From CBDCZI01 sp965224495 (GTDB taxonomy: Bacteria > Bacteroidota > Bacteroidia > Cytophagales > JAAEPT01), in the NCBI GenBank assembly GCA_965224495.1, contig CBDCZI010000027.1, positions 1-16,926 of the forward strand: a DNA stretch of 16,926 nt, read 5' to 3'. The notes below the pieces were generated by a model. That model was given only the letters and a program-made list of their open reading frames with translations, did no database searches and was not told the origin of the DNA. Shown here piece by piece: positions 6,269 to 14,220 of the stretch; the stretch's first letter is position 1, and every line of letters begins with the position of its first letter. Both the position numbers and the translations under genes were made by a program.

Positions 6269-7846
6269 ATGGCAGACGTAAGACCTGACGAAGTATCGGC
6301 GATATTAAAAGAACAGTTAGCTGGATTCAAATCAGAAGCTGAACTAGAAGAAGTAGGAACAGTACTTCAAATCGGAGATGGTGTAGCACGTATTTATGGA
6401 CTTTCAGGAGTTCAAGCGGGTGAATTATTACAATTCGACAATGGAGTTGAAGCTTTGGCTTTGAACCTTGAAGAAGACAATGTTGGTGCAGTATTACTTG
6501 GTTCTAGTACAGGAATCAAAGAAGGTGATACCGTAAAACGAACAAATAGAGTAGCCTCTGTAAAGGTTGGTCATGGAATGGTTGGTCGTGTGGTAAACAT
6601 GCTTGGTCAACCTATTGATGGAAAAGGACCTTTAGCTGGAGAACTTTATGAGATGCCTATCGAAAGAAAAGCACCAGGAGTTATCTACAGAGAACCAGTT
6701 ACTGAGCCTCTTCAAACAGGTGTCAAGGCAATTGATTCAATGATTCCAATTGGTCGTGGACAAAGAGAGTTAATCATTGGTGATCGTCAGACTGGTAAAA
6801 CAGCTGTTGCTATTGATGCTATCATCAACCAAAGAGAATTCTTTGAAGCTGGAGAGCCAGTTTTCTGTATTTATGTAGCTATCGGGCAAAAAGCTTCGAC
6901 TGTTGCACAAATCGTTCAATCTTTAGAAAAAGGTGGAGCAATGGATTATACAGTTGTAGTTTCTGCTGCAGCATCTGATCCAACACCAATGCAATTTTAC
7001 GCACCATTTACTGGAGCGGCAATTGGTGAGTTCTTTCGTGATACAGGACATCCAGCTTTGGTTGTTTATGATGATTTATCTAAACAAGCAGTAGCTTACC
7101 GTGAAGTATCGTTATTATTAAGACGTCCTCCGGGACGTGAGGCATATCCTGGAGATGTGTTTTACTTGCACTCTCGTTTATTAGAGCGTGCTGCGAAAAT
7201 AAATCGTAACGATGATATCGCTAAAGACATGAATGATTTACCAGAATCAATCAAGCATTTAGTAAAAGGTGGAGGTTCTTTAACTGCACTTCCTATCATT
7301 GAAACGCAAGCAGGAGATGTTTCGGCATATATCCCGACAAACGTAATTTCTATTACGGATGGTCAGATTTTCTTAGAGTCAAACTTGTTTAACGCAGGTA
7401 TCCGTCCAGCGATTAACGTAGGTATTTCGGTATCACGTGTTGGAGGTAACGCTCAGATTAAGGCAATGAAAAAAGTATCTGGTACGTTGAAATTGGATCA
7501 AGCACAATTTAGAGAATTAGAAGCATTCGCTAAATTTGGTTCAGATTTAGATGCATCTACTAAGTTAACAATCGACCGTGGTCTTAAAAACTTAGAGGTA
7601 CTTAAACAAGCGCAGTTCTCTCCAGTTCCTGTAGAAGAACAAGTAGCAGTAATTTACTTAGCAACTAACGGATTGTTTGACAGTGTTCCAGTGAACAAGG
7701 TAAGAGAATTTGAAGTAGAGTATTTAGAGTATTTAAGAACTTCTAAAAAAGAAGTACTTGCATCTTTAAAAGCAGGTAAATTAGAAGCTAGTGCAACTTC
7801 AGTATTGAAAGAGGTAGCATTAGATTTAGCAAGAAAATACGCATAA
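6269..7846 (+). CDS. atpA: ATP synthase F1 subunit alpha
   Basis: Nucleotide-binding, mostly non-catalytic head subunit. The 525 residues show an N-terminal beta-barrel domain (LQIGDGVARIYGL), the P-loop GDRQTGKT (171-178), the family signature PAINVGISVSR (380-390) with the arginine finger Arg390 that reaches the catalytic site on beta, and a helical C-terminal domain. The stretch INRNDDIAKDMNDLPESIK (311-329) is longer than the E. coli counterpart before SLTALPIIETQ. This small insertion appears usual for Bacteroidetes. A hairpin follows in the 42-base gap before atpG. Confidence 0.98.
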   Translation: MADVRPDEVSAILKEQLAGFKSEAELEEVGTVLQIGDGVARIYGLSGVQAGELLQFDNGVEALALNLEEDNVGAVLLGSSTGIKEGDTVKRTNRVASVKVGHGMVGRVVNMLGQPIDGKGPLAGELYEMPIERKAPGVIYREPVTEPLQTGVKAIDSMIPIGRGQRELIIGDRQTGKTAVAIDAIINQREFFEAGEPVFCIYVAIGQKASTVAQIVQSLEKGGAMDYTVVVSAAASDPTPMQFYAPFTGAAIGEFFRDTGHPALVVYDDLSKQAVAYREVSLLLRRPPGREAYPGDVFYLHSRLLERAAKINRNDDIAKDMNDLPESIKHLVKGGGSLTALPIIETQAGDVSAYIPTNVISITDGQIFLESNLFNAGIRPAINVGISVSRVGGNAQIKAMKKVSGTLKLDQAQFRELEAFAKFGSDLDASTKLTIDRGLKNLEVLKQAQFSPVPVEEQVAVIYLATNGLFDSVPVNKVREFEVEYLEYLRTSKKEVLASLKAGKLEASATSVLKEVALDLARKYA

Positions 7847-7849
7847 TTG

Positions 7850-7874
7850 AAATGGGAGGCTTGTCCTCCCATTT
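7850..7874 (+). promoter_or_regulatory. Perfect hairpin between atpA and atpG
   Basis: AAATGGGAGG (7850-7859) and CCTCCCATTT (7865-7874) form a perfect 10-bp stem with loop CTTGT, 3 bases after the atpA stop and 14 before the atpG start. Only a broken T stretch follows (ATTTATAATTT), so it is a weak terminator at best. It may act as an mRNA processing, stability or attenuation element. Confidence 0.7.
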
Positions 7875-7888
7875 ATAATTTCTGATAA

Positions 7889-8782
7889 ATGGCGAATTTA
7901 AAAGAGGTAAGAATTAGAATTAAGTCGGTTTCCTCGACACAGCAGATTACTAAAGCTATGCAAATGGTGGCAGCTGCGAAGTTGAGAAAAGCACAAGGTG
8001 CAATTACACAATTGCGTCCTTACGCATTGAAATTAGAGGGCATTTTGAAAAATGTTTCTTCTTCATTGGACAGTTCTGTGGATAATCCTTATGGAATCCA
8101 AAGAGACGAAGAGAAGATTTTAATTGTTGTGGTTTCTTCTGACAAAGGTTTGTGTGGTGCTTTTAATACAAATGTATTTAAGGCAGCTAAAGCAAAAATT
8201 GCAAATAAATACCAAACACAATTTGATAAGGGTAACGTTACAATCAAAACAATTGGTAAAAAAGCATTTGAACACTTCGGTCGTTTAGATGAGTTTACTG
8301 CTGATGATTCTGATTATGAGGTTTATAATAAGATTAACTTTGACGGGGTAAAAACTGTTGCAGAGTCTATTATGGCATCATTTGTAGATGGTACCTACGA
8401 TGTGATTGAAGTAGTTTATAACGAATTCAAAAACGCGGCTACTCAAATTCTTCGTGTAGAGAAATTCTTACCTATCGTTGAAGAGGTAGATGAGGACCTG
8501 TCTTATAAGCCAGATCCAAAAGATTATCTTTTTGAGCCAAGTAAAGAATATATCGTTAATGATTTAATTCCTAAGTCGTTAAAAATACAGCTTTACAAAG
8601 CGATTTTAGATTCGAGTGCAGCAGAAAATGGCGCAAGAATGACAGCAATGGATAAGGCTACTGAGAATGCGGGTGAGTTATTGAAAGAATTGAAATTAAC
8701 TTACAACAGAGCACGTCAAGCAGCTATTACAACTGAAATTTTAGAAATCGTTGGTGGTGCAGAAGCATTAGCAAACGGATAA
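7889..8782 (+). CDS. atpG: ATP synthase F1 subunit gamma
   Basis: Central rotor shaft that turns inside the alpha3beta3 head. Of 297 residues, the conserved N-terminal helix (KEVRIRIKSVSSTQQITKAM, with MVAAAKLRKAQ) and C-terminal helix (GARMTAMDKATENAGELL ... YNRARQAAITTEILEIVGGA) form the coiled-coil shaft. Between them is a Rossmann-like domain with SSDKGLCGAFNTNV. It is the last gene of this operon: a strong terminator follows at 8818, and no atpD or atpC is present. Confidence 0.97.
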   Translation: MANLKEVRIRIKSVSSTQQITKAMQMVAAAKLRKAQGAITQLRPYALKLEGILKNVSSSLDSSVDNPYGIQRDEEKILIVVVSSDKGLCGAFNTNVFKAAKAKIANKYQTQFDKGNVTIKTIGKKAFEHFGRLDEFTADDSDYEVYNKINFDGVKTVAESIMASFVDGTYDVIEVVYNEFKNAATQILRVEKFLPIVEEVDEDLSYKPDPKDYLFEPSKEYIVNDLIPKSLKIQLYKAILDSSAAENGARMTAMDKATENAGELLKELKLTYNRARQAAITTEILEIVGGAEALANG

Positions 8783-8817
8783 TTTCTAATAAAAATAAGG
8801 TGATAAGCCTAATTTAT

Positions 8818-8850
8818 AAAAAAGCCCATCCGAAACGATGGGCTTTTTTT
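8818..8850 (+). terminator. Strong terminator closing the atp operon
   Basis: AAAAAAGCCCATC (8818-8830) and GATGGGCTTTTTT (8837-8849) form a perfect 13-bp stem with loop CGAAAC, ending in a T run. It lies 36 bases after the atpG stop. Confidence 0.92.
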
Positions 8851-8881
8851 ATGGTCTTCATCACAAAGAGAGTCAAGAATA

Positions 8882-9733
8882 ATGAAAGTAATTAGTCGAT
8901 TTTATCAATTTTTACAAAACTTAAGTATCGACGTGGCTATTGGTGCTATGGCAATGTCTTATTTGTTTGCAAAGGTTACTCACGTAGAGATGAAATGGGA
9001 GATTTATGCTGTTTTAGGTGTTTGTGTATGGTTAATTTATACTTTTGACCATTTACTAGATGCCAAACGAATGAAAGGTTTAGCTAAGACAAGACGGCAT
9101 CGGTTTCATCAATTGTATTATGATGAGTTATTGATTAGCTGGCTTTTGTTTTTTACGGTAGCGTTGCTATTGGCTATTTTCTTTTTACCGCTAGTGATTT
9201 GGAAATGGGGAATGGTTGTCGTGTCTTTTTCTACGCTTCATTTGGTATTGGTACATTATTTTGGCTCTACAAAATCGAAATTAGTTTTAAAAGAATTGGG
9301 TGGCGCTTGGAATTATTCGGCAGGTATTGTGATTGCTCCGTTTGCTTTGGCTACGAGCTTTGAATGGGTTTATTTACTTAGCTTTCTGCTTTTATTTTTG
9401 GTGGCTTTATTTAATTTGGTGATGTTTAGTTATTTTGATTACCAAAAAGACATTAAAAATGAATACAGTTCGATAGCTATCAATTATGGGATTGTGCCGA
9501 CTCGTAATTTTATGTATGGGCTATTTGGTATGTTGGTGGTATTGACTTCTGGCTTATTGGTTTTTGTTCATATTGAAAATTTTGCTTATTATTTAACTAC
9601 TTGTTTTTTGTTCTCTATCGGCTTATTTTATTTTTTGATGGTTGTGCTTATTGATTACCGTAGCCACTCAGAAACGTACCGGAAGTTAGGTGATATGGTG
9701 TTTTTATTGCCGTTGTTGTTATTGTTGGTTTAA
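8882..9733 (+). CDS. UbiA-superfamily prenyltransferase-like membrane protein
   Basis: A 283-residue polytopic membrane protein with about eight hydrophobic segments. Two Asp-containing motifs lie at the places expected for UbiA enzymes, which use Mg2+ to join an isoprenoid diphosphate to an acceptor. The first is TFDHLLDAKR (residues 54-63), a degenerate form of NDxxDxxxD. The second is FDYQKDIKNEYSSIAINYG (185-203), which fits the pattern DxxxDxKxxxxSxAxxxG near residue 190 of E. coli UbiA. The altered first motif (Asp56 and Asp60, no Asn) makes the activity uncertain. Its stop overlaps the next gene's ATG (TAATG), so it is coupled to a methyltransferase. Together they may modify a quinone or another lipid-soluble aromatic or isoprenoid compound. 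It is too unlike UbiA and MenA for a specific name. Confidence 0.72.
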   Translation: MKVISRFYQFLQNLSIDVAIGAMAMSYLFAKVTHVEMKWEIYAVLGVCVWLIYTFDHLLDAKRMKGLAKTRRHRFHQLYYDELLISWLLFFTVALLLAIFFLPLVIWKWGMVVVSFSTLHLVLVHYFGSTKSKLVLKELGGAWNYSAGIVIAPFALATSFEWVYLLSFLLLFLVALFNLVMFSYFDYQKDIKNEYSSIAINYGIVPTRNFMYGLFGMLVVLTSGLLVFVHIENFAYYLTTCFLFSIGLFYFLMVVLIDYRSHSETYRKLGDMVFLLPLLLLLV

Positions 9734-10347
9734 TGCAAGTCAGTTTTAACCGTGTAGCGCCTATTTATGATTTGTTGTCGAGTATTGTTTATGGTAAACA
9801 ATTACGAAACGCACAAATTCATTTTTTAGCGAAGATAAAACCAAAGGCAAAAGTTTTGGTACTCGGTGGAGGAACAGGTTGGCTCTTGGAAGAGTTAGCG
9901 AACGAAAACCTTGAAATAAGTATTGACTATGTAGAAGCATCTGAAAAGATGTTAGAAAAATCTAAAAGCTATGCTGAGTTACCTTTTGTTACCTTAAATT
10001 TTATTCTTGGAACAGAACAATCCGTTGCAGACAAAAAATATGATTTTATTATTACTCCGTTTGTTTTAGATGTATTCCCGAAGGGTGAAATGAAAGAAAT
10101 GGTAGAGCGTGTGAGCGCATTATTAAACTCAGGAGCGAGTTGGCTGTGTGTTGATTTTAATTGTTTTGATACTTCGTTCAAAGCAAAAGTATTGTCATTT
10201 ACTATGGTTCATTTTTTTCGTTTGGTAAGTGGGCTAAAAGTGAAAAAGGTTTTGGACTATTTTGGGGAGATAGAAAAAGTAGGGCTACAAGAAACCAATA
10301 CCGCTTATTATTACGGAAAATTTATCCGTGCGAGTTTGTATAAATAG
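9733..10347 (+). CDS. Class I SAM-dependent methyltransferase
   Basis: A 204-residue Rossmann-fold methyltransferase. The N terminus FNRVAPIYDLLSSIVYGKQ (residues 5-23) resembles the start of UbiE/MenG-type enzymes (F..VA..YD.......G). Motif I for S-adenosylmethionine is VLVLGGGTGW (41-50), with an acidic residue at the end of strand 2 (DYVEAS, Glu68) and the post-motif segment YDFIITPFVLDVFP (103-116). It begins on the last base of the UbiA-like gene, so the products are probably made in fixed ratio and may act on the same lipid substrate. It is shorter than true UbiE (about 250 residues), so it is not called menG/ubiE. Confidence 0.82.
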   Translation: MQVSFNRVAPIYDLLSSIVYGKQLRNAQIHFLAKIKPKAKVLVLGGGTGWLLEELANENLEISIDYVEASEKMLEKSKSYAELPFVTLNFILGTEQSVADKKYDFIITPFVLDVFPKGEMKEMVERVSALLNSGASWLCVDFNCFDTSFKAKVLSFTMVHFFRLVSGLKVKKVLDYFGEIEKVGLQETNTAYYYGKFIRASLYK

Positions 10348-10377
10348 TTGTAAAAAAAGGAAAAAGCTGTAAATAGC

Positions 10378-10417
10378 TAGAATAAACCGAATAGCAATAG
10401 TTATTCGGTTTATTCTA
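10378..10417. terminator. Bidirectional hairpin between the methyltransferase gene and apt
   Basis: TAGAATAAACCGAATA (10378-10393) and TATTCGGTTTATTCTA (10402-10417) form a perfect 16-bp stem with an 8-base loop. It lies between two convergent genes, 30 bases after one stop and 4 bases after the other. The T content of either arm could serve termination on both strands. Confidence 0.8.
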
Positions 10418-10421
10418 ATTA

Positions 10422-10952
10422 TTAATAAGCAATCAAAGAAATTACTTTTTCAGCGTAAGGAGTTAATACTTTTTCGCCTTCTAAGAAAGTCAAATCTACT
10501 AAAAAAGAGAAGCCAACAATGTCGGCTTCTTTTTTGAGTAGAAGCTCTGCGGTTGCTGATGCCGTCCCTCCTGTGGCTAACAAGTCGTCGTGAATAAGTA
10601 TTTTCCAACCTTTTTTTACTGCATCGTCGTGCATTTCTATGGTCGCCGAACCGTATTCCAAATCATACGAATGTGAGATGGTCTCGTAAGGTAATTTTCC
10701 TTGCTTTCGGATAGGGATAAATGGGATTTGTAAACGCTGAGCGATGAGTGTACCGAAGAAAAAACCTCTTGCTTCGACACAGGCAATAGCATCGGGTTTT
10801 AAGGGTGCTATACCTTTGATAAACTCATCAACAATCTCTTCACAAAGTTTTGGGTCGAGTAAAATGGGCGTGATATCTTTAAAAATTATTCCTTCTTTTG
10901 GAAAATCTTTGACGTCACGGATGGCATTCTTTATTTTTTGAGTTATATTCAT
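10422..10952 (-). CDS. apt: Adenine phosphoribosyltransferase
   Basis: Purine salvage enzyme: adenine + PRPP gives AMP + diphosphate, in the cytoplasm. The 176-residue length is normal for the family. The N terminus contains DFPKEGIIFKDITPIL (16-31) and the adenine-site region VEARGFFFG (59-67). The PRPP-binding motif is ILIHDDLLATGGTASA (118-133), with the Asp pair at 122-123. The start ATG at 10952-10950 gives the expected N terminus. The plus-strand frame on the other side would begin at 10955, which would leave no room for either promoter; that argues for a later start of the neighbour. Transcription ends at the shared hairpin at 10378-10417. Confidence 0.97.
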   Translation of the reverse strand: MNITQKIKNAIRDVKDFPKEGIIFKDITPILLDPKLCEEIVDEFIKGIAPLKPDAIACVEARGFFFGTLIAQRLQIPFIPIRKQGKLPYETISHSYDLEYGSATIEMHDDAVKKGWKILIHDDLLATGGTASATAELLLKKEADIVGFSFLVDLTFLEGEKVLTPYAEKVISLIAY

Positions 10953-10954
10953 TT

Positions 10955-11914
10955 TTGTTTCTTTTAGAAAAGAAGCAAGTTAGGGATTCTAAATCGAAAA
11001 ACGTGAAAGCATTTATTTTAATATTACTTCTGCCCTTGGCGATGTTTGCTCAAAACCAGCCAAATAAAGTTGCTCAACTTCAATCAAAGGAGGTGCTGTC
11101 GTCTTTAAAAGTGAAGTCGAGAATAGCTTATGAATATGTGTATAGCGACTCTGCTTTTTACAACCACCTTAACGAAATAAAAGCAGATACGCAATCTTTC
11201 TGTACGTTTTCAGAAGCAGGGTTGTTGACAAATAAATCTAATTATTGGGCTTATTCGGACGAAGGAGTACTAAATAAAAGCTATAGGTATGATGATAAAA
11301 ACCGTTTGAATAGCTCACGAGAGATGCTAGGTGATAGCTTGATTAGAGAGGATCAGTTTGTTTATAGTGAAAACGGTACTTTACTCGATTGGGCAATCAC
11401 ACAAGGAAAAGAGAGGTACAACCAATCATTTTATTATAATAAAAAAGGCAAAGTTGCCGTGATTAAGGTGAAGGACAAGAAGCGAAAATTGATTCGTAGA
11501 GATTCTATTTTATATGTTTTTGATAAAAAAGGTCGTCCGATAAAGGAGTGGTCGTTTGACACAAAAAATAAGTTGGCTGATAGTTTGGTCTACTTTTATG
11601 GTACAGATACGATTTCTAAAAAGGTGTTAATTATTGATAAGGAGGTGGCTTTTATCTATTACAAAATAAAATTTGGGTCATTTTTATTTGACCGTGTAGA
11701 GCAATATACGGAAGGTCATTTTATGGGCGTTTATTCGAGAATGTACGACAAGAAAGGTAATCTGCTGAAGGAAAGAAATATTCATCATTATACAAACCTT
11801 AATTACACCAAAAACTACCTGTACAACAAGGAAGGTTTACTTATAGAAAAGCAAATCTTTAAAGACACTTACAAGCCTACACATGTTGTTCTGTATGCGT
11901 ACAGGTTTTATTAG
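10955..11914 (+). CDS. Exported YD/RHS-like repeat protein of unknown function
   Basis: Up to 319 residues. A hydrophobic signal segment (KAFILILLLPLAMFAQ, residues 18-33) shows it is exported. The mature part holds irregular short beta-strand repeats of the type Y(D/N/S)xxGxL: residues 100-106, 112-118, 137-143, 161-167, 189-195, 201-207, 264-270 and 290-296. Such YD-like units occur in Bacteroidetes periplasmic or surface proteins related to RHS/YD repeats, and no catalytic motif is visible. Start uncertain: the ATG at 10955 is only 2 bases from the apt start codon on the other strand and gives a long charged N region. GTG at 11003 (VKAFILILLLPL) gives a standard signal peptide and leaves about 50 bases for divergent promoters, so I favour it. 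No strong terminator follows. Confidence 0.72.
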   Translation: MFLLEKKQVRDSKSKNVKAFILILLLPLAMFAQNQPNKVAQLQSKEVLSSLKVKSRIAYEYVYSDSAFYNHLNEIKADTQSFCTFSEAGLLTNKSNYWAYSDEGVLNKSYRYDDKNRLNSSREMLGDSLIREDQFVYSENGTLLDWAITQGKERYNQSFYYNKKGKVAVIKVKDKKRKLIRRDSILYVFDKKGRPIKEWSFDTKNKLADSLVYFYGTDTISKKVLIIDKEVAFIYYKIKFGSFLFDRVEQYTEGHFMGVYSRMYDKKGNLLKERNIHHYTNLNYTKNYLYNKEGLLIEKQIFKDTYKPTHVVLYAYRFY

Positions 11915-12008
11915 AAGGTACTTTGAGTACTTCATAGATTAGCATGACTTGCCAAATAGGAATAAATAATTAGTCTAACTTTAGTTAAGGGAATTTTCGA
12001 TACACCAA

Positions 12009-12533
12009 ATGAAGTACATGAATCCGATTATTGAAGAAGTGCTAAACGAGAACAAACCCATTCTTAGGCAAGACTATGAAAAATACAGAAACCATGTCTA
12101 TCGAGTATTCTGTTTTTGCTTAAAAATAGACTCTTCAAAAGAGAATAAAGAGAAGTATGCGATAGCTTCAGTGTTTCATGATTTGGGGATCTGGACCGAT
12201 CAAACCTTTGATTATTTAGCACCATCAGTACAAAAAGCACAAGAGTATTTGGTAAGGAATAAGAAGGTAGAGTGGGTCAATGAAATCACTTTAATGATAG
12301 AAATGCATCATAAAATCACCTCTTATCATAAAAATAAAACGGTAGAAACCTTTCGACAAGCTGATTGGATAGACGTTACAAAAGGGATCATAAGTTTTCA
12401 ACTTAACCGATCCGAAATCAAAAAAGCGATGAAAGACTACCCAAATAGTGGGTTTCATCTGTTTTTATTAAAGCAAACCTTCAAAAACTTTGTAAAGCAT
12501 CCCTTCAACCCTTTACCCATGTTCAAAAAATAA
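12009..12533 (+). CDS. HD-domain protein, probable metal-dependent phosphohydrolase
   Basis: A 174-residue, mostly helical, cytoplasmic protein with the HD-superfamily pattern: His29 (RNHVYRV), His57-Asp58 (SVFHDLGIW), His100/His101 (EMHHKI) and Asp119 (RQADWID). These residues bind one or two metal ions in HD phosphohydrolases acting on nucleotides or related phosphate compounds. The substrate cannot be deduced. Met4 (12018) is an alternative start. TAACTTTA at 11976-11983 is a possible weak -7 promoter element. It is transcribed alone and ends at a hairpin shared with the convergent RNase gene. Confidence 0.78.
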   Translation: MKYMNPIIEEVLNENKPILRQDYEKYRNHVYRVFCFCLKIDSSKENKEKYAIASVFHDLGIWTDQTFDYLAPSVQKAQEYLVRNKKVEWVNEITLMIEMHHKITSYHKNKTVETFRQADWIDVTKGIISFQLNRSEIKKAMKDYPNSGFHLFLLKQTFKNFVKHPFNPLPMFKK

Positions 12534-12560
12534 AAAAGGGTCAGATTTTCTGACCCTTTT
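12534..12560. terminator. Bidirectional terminator between the HD gene and rng
   Basis: AAAAGGGTCAGA (12534-12545) and TCTGACCCTTTT (12549-12560) form a perfect 12-bp stem with a TTT loop. The T-rich ends on either strand, and the position directly after one stop and 21 bases from the other, suit termination in both directions. Confidence 0.9.
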
Positions 12561-12581
12561 AAATAACTTTGATAACACTGG

Positions 12582-14135
12582 TTACTTGAAATCTATTTCT
12601 TCTCCAGAAGAGTTGAAGATAGAAAAATCAACAACACTGATTGCGCTATCTTGAATTAAAGTAACCCATTTTTTGTATTTCATAAACCAACCAACTCTTT
12701 TTGAGAAAAGACCTTTGGTATAATAAGCATACAAAAACGGATGTACTGTTAATGTTAATTTTTTCTCGTTTTGTTTGGTAAACAAACTATCAATGTGTCC
12801 TTCGATAATGTCTGCCGTAAGTAAACTTGCTGAGATTTTCCCAGTTCCTTTACATGTCGGACAAACTTCTCCTGTACTGATAGACAATTCAGGACGAACA
12901 CGCTGACGAGTGATTTGCATCAACCCAAACTTAGACAAAGGCAATACCACAGATTTTGCTTTATCTGTTTTCATGATATCCTTCATCAACTCGAAAACTT
13001 GCTTACGATTCTCGGCTTTTTTCATGTCGATAAAATCAACGACAATGATACCACCCATATCACGTAACCTCAATTGACGAGCAACTTCTTTTGCTGCCGC
13101 AACATTGACATTTAGAGCTGTTGTTTCTTGATTTTTTTCAGTAGAAGCTTTGTTTCCGCTATTGACATCAACAACGTGTAAAGCCTCTGTATGTTCTATA
13201 ATCAAGTAACCTCCTCCTGGTAAACTAACCGACTGCCCAAATAAAGTTTTTATCTGATGCTCGATTCCTCTTGCTTCAAATAATTTGGCTTTACCCGTGT
13301 GTAGTTTGATTAAATCTACTTTATCAGGAGCGATTTCGCCCATGTAATCTTTTAACGTCTCAAACGCCTCTTTATCATCAATGGTAATACCATCAAAAGA
13401 TTCGTTAAGAATGTCTCGAACTAAAGCAGAAGAACGTTCTACTTCACCCAACACTTTGGCAGGTGGTTCTGATGACTTTAAACTCTTGCGAGCCACTTGC
13501 CATTTTTCAACCAACGACTTTAAATCGCGGTCAAGTTCTGCTACATCTTTTCCTTTAGCAACGGTACGAATAATCACGCCGAAGTTTTCAGGTCTAATAG
13601 ATGCAATTAACCTTTTTAATCGCTGTCTTTCACCTGCATCTTGAATTTTACGAGATACAGAGATAGCTTTGTCAAAAGGAACGAGGACCAAATAGCGTCC
13701 TGCTAATGAAAGTTGACAAGATAAACGAGGACCTTTCGATGAGATGGGTTCTTTCGTTACTTGAACTAATACCTTCTGATTTTTAATCAGTACTTGAGAA
13801 ATTTTTCCCAACTTATTAATCTCAGGCTCAAAATGAAACCCTTTTAATAACCCAGTATTGTTCTTCTTGTTTAAAGTTGTTTTCACATATTTAGCCAACG
13901 ATTTAACGTTTGGGCCTAAATCTGTGTAATGAAGAAACGCATCTTTTTCGTAACCTACGTCAACGAAAGCTGCATTTAATCCATCAACAACCTTTTTAAC
14001 TTTACCTAAATAAAGATCTCCAACATTGAACTCACTTCCTTTTGTTTCGAAGTGACATTCTAAGAGCTCTTTGTCTTTCAGTAAAGCTATTCTAACTTTC
14101 TCAGGACTGGAATTGATTACCAGTTCAGTGCTCAA
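12582..14135 (-). CDS. rng: Ribonuclease E/G family endoribonuclease (RNase G)
   Basis: Single-strand-specific, 5'-end-sensing endonuclease for RNA decay and rRNA maturation. The 517 residues show an N-terminal S1-type RNA-binding region (about 36-145, GLNAAFVDVGYEKDAFLH), the catalytic metal-binding Asp323 (ALHVVDVNSG) and Asp367 (GGIIVVDFIDM), and the zinc-link motif CPTCKG (Cys425, Cys428). A short C-terminal domain and no long RNase E scaffold follow. The start is TTG (bases 14135-14133): a TAA lies in frame two codons upstream, the first later Met is residue 265, and MSTELVINSS fits the family N terminus. A perfect hairpin lies 16 bases upstream of the start, in the leader. It follows the small ribosomal protein gene on the same strand and may share its transcript. 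Confidence 0.94.
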   Translation of the reverse strand: MSTELVINSSPEKVRIALLKDKELLECHFETKGSEFNVGDLYLGKVKKVVDGLNAAFVDVGYEKDAFLHYTDLGPNVKSLAKYVKTTLNKKNNTGLLKGFHFEPEINKLGKISQVLIKNQKVLVQVTKEPISSKGPRLSCQLSLAGRYLVLVPFDKAISVSRKIQDAGERQRLKRLIASIRPENFGVIIRTVAKGKDVAELDRDLKSLVEKWQVARKSLKSSEPPAKVLGEVERSSALVRDILNESFDGITIDDKEAFETLKDYMGEIAPDKVDLIKLHTGKAKLFEARGIEHQIKTLFGQSVSLPGGGYLIIEHTEALHVVDVNSGNKASTEKNQETTALNVNVAAAKEVARQLRLRDMGGIIVVDFIDMKKAENRKQVFELMKDIMKTDKAKSVVLPLSKFGLMQITRQRVRPELSISTGEVCPTCKGTGKISASLLTADIIEGHIDSLFTKQNEKKLTLTVHPFLYAYYTKGLFSKRVGWFMKYKKWVTLIQDSAISVVDFSIFNSSGEEIDFK

Positions 14136-14151
14136 AATTTACAAACAGTAG

Positions 14152-14182
14152 TAGGCACATACAAAATAATTGTATGTGCCTA
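14152..14182 (-). promoter_or_regulatory. Perfect hairpin just upstream of the rng start
   Basis: TAGGCACATACAA (14152-14164) and TTGTATGTGCCTA (14170-14182) form a perfect 13-bp stem with a 5-base loop. It sits between the stop of the small ribosomal protein gene and the TTG start of rng. On the minus strand no T run follows (CTACTGTTTG), so it does not look like a simple terminator. A leader hairpin that RNase G itself could recognise or cleave, or a processing site between the two genes, is plausible. Confidence 0.65.
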
Positions 14183-14220
14183 ACTTATTATAAAATCAAA
14201 CTAATAAGAAGAGTAGTGAC

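Noticed and set aside
11915..11934. Imperfect hairpin GAAGGTAC...GTACTTC after the YD-repeat gene
   Set aside because: The stem is short and has a bulge, and no T run follows, so it is not called a terminator.
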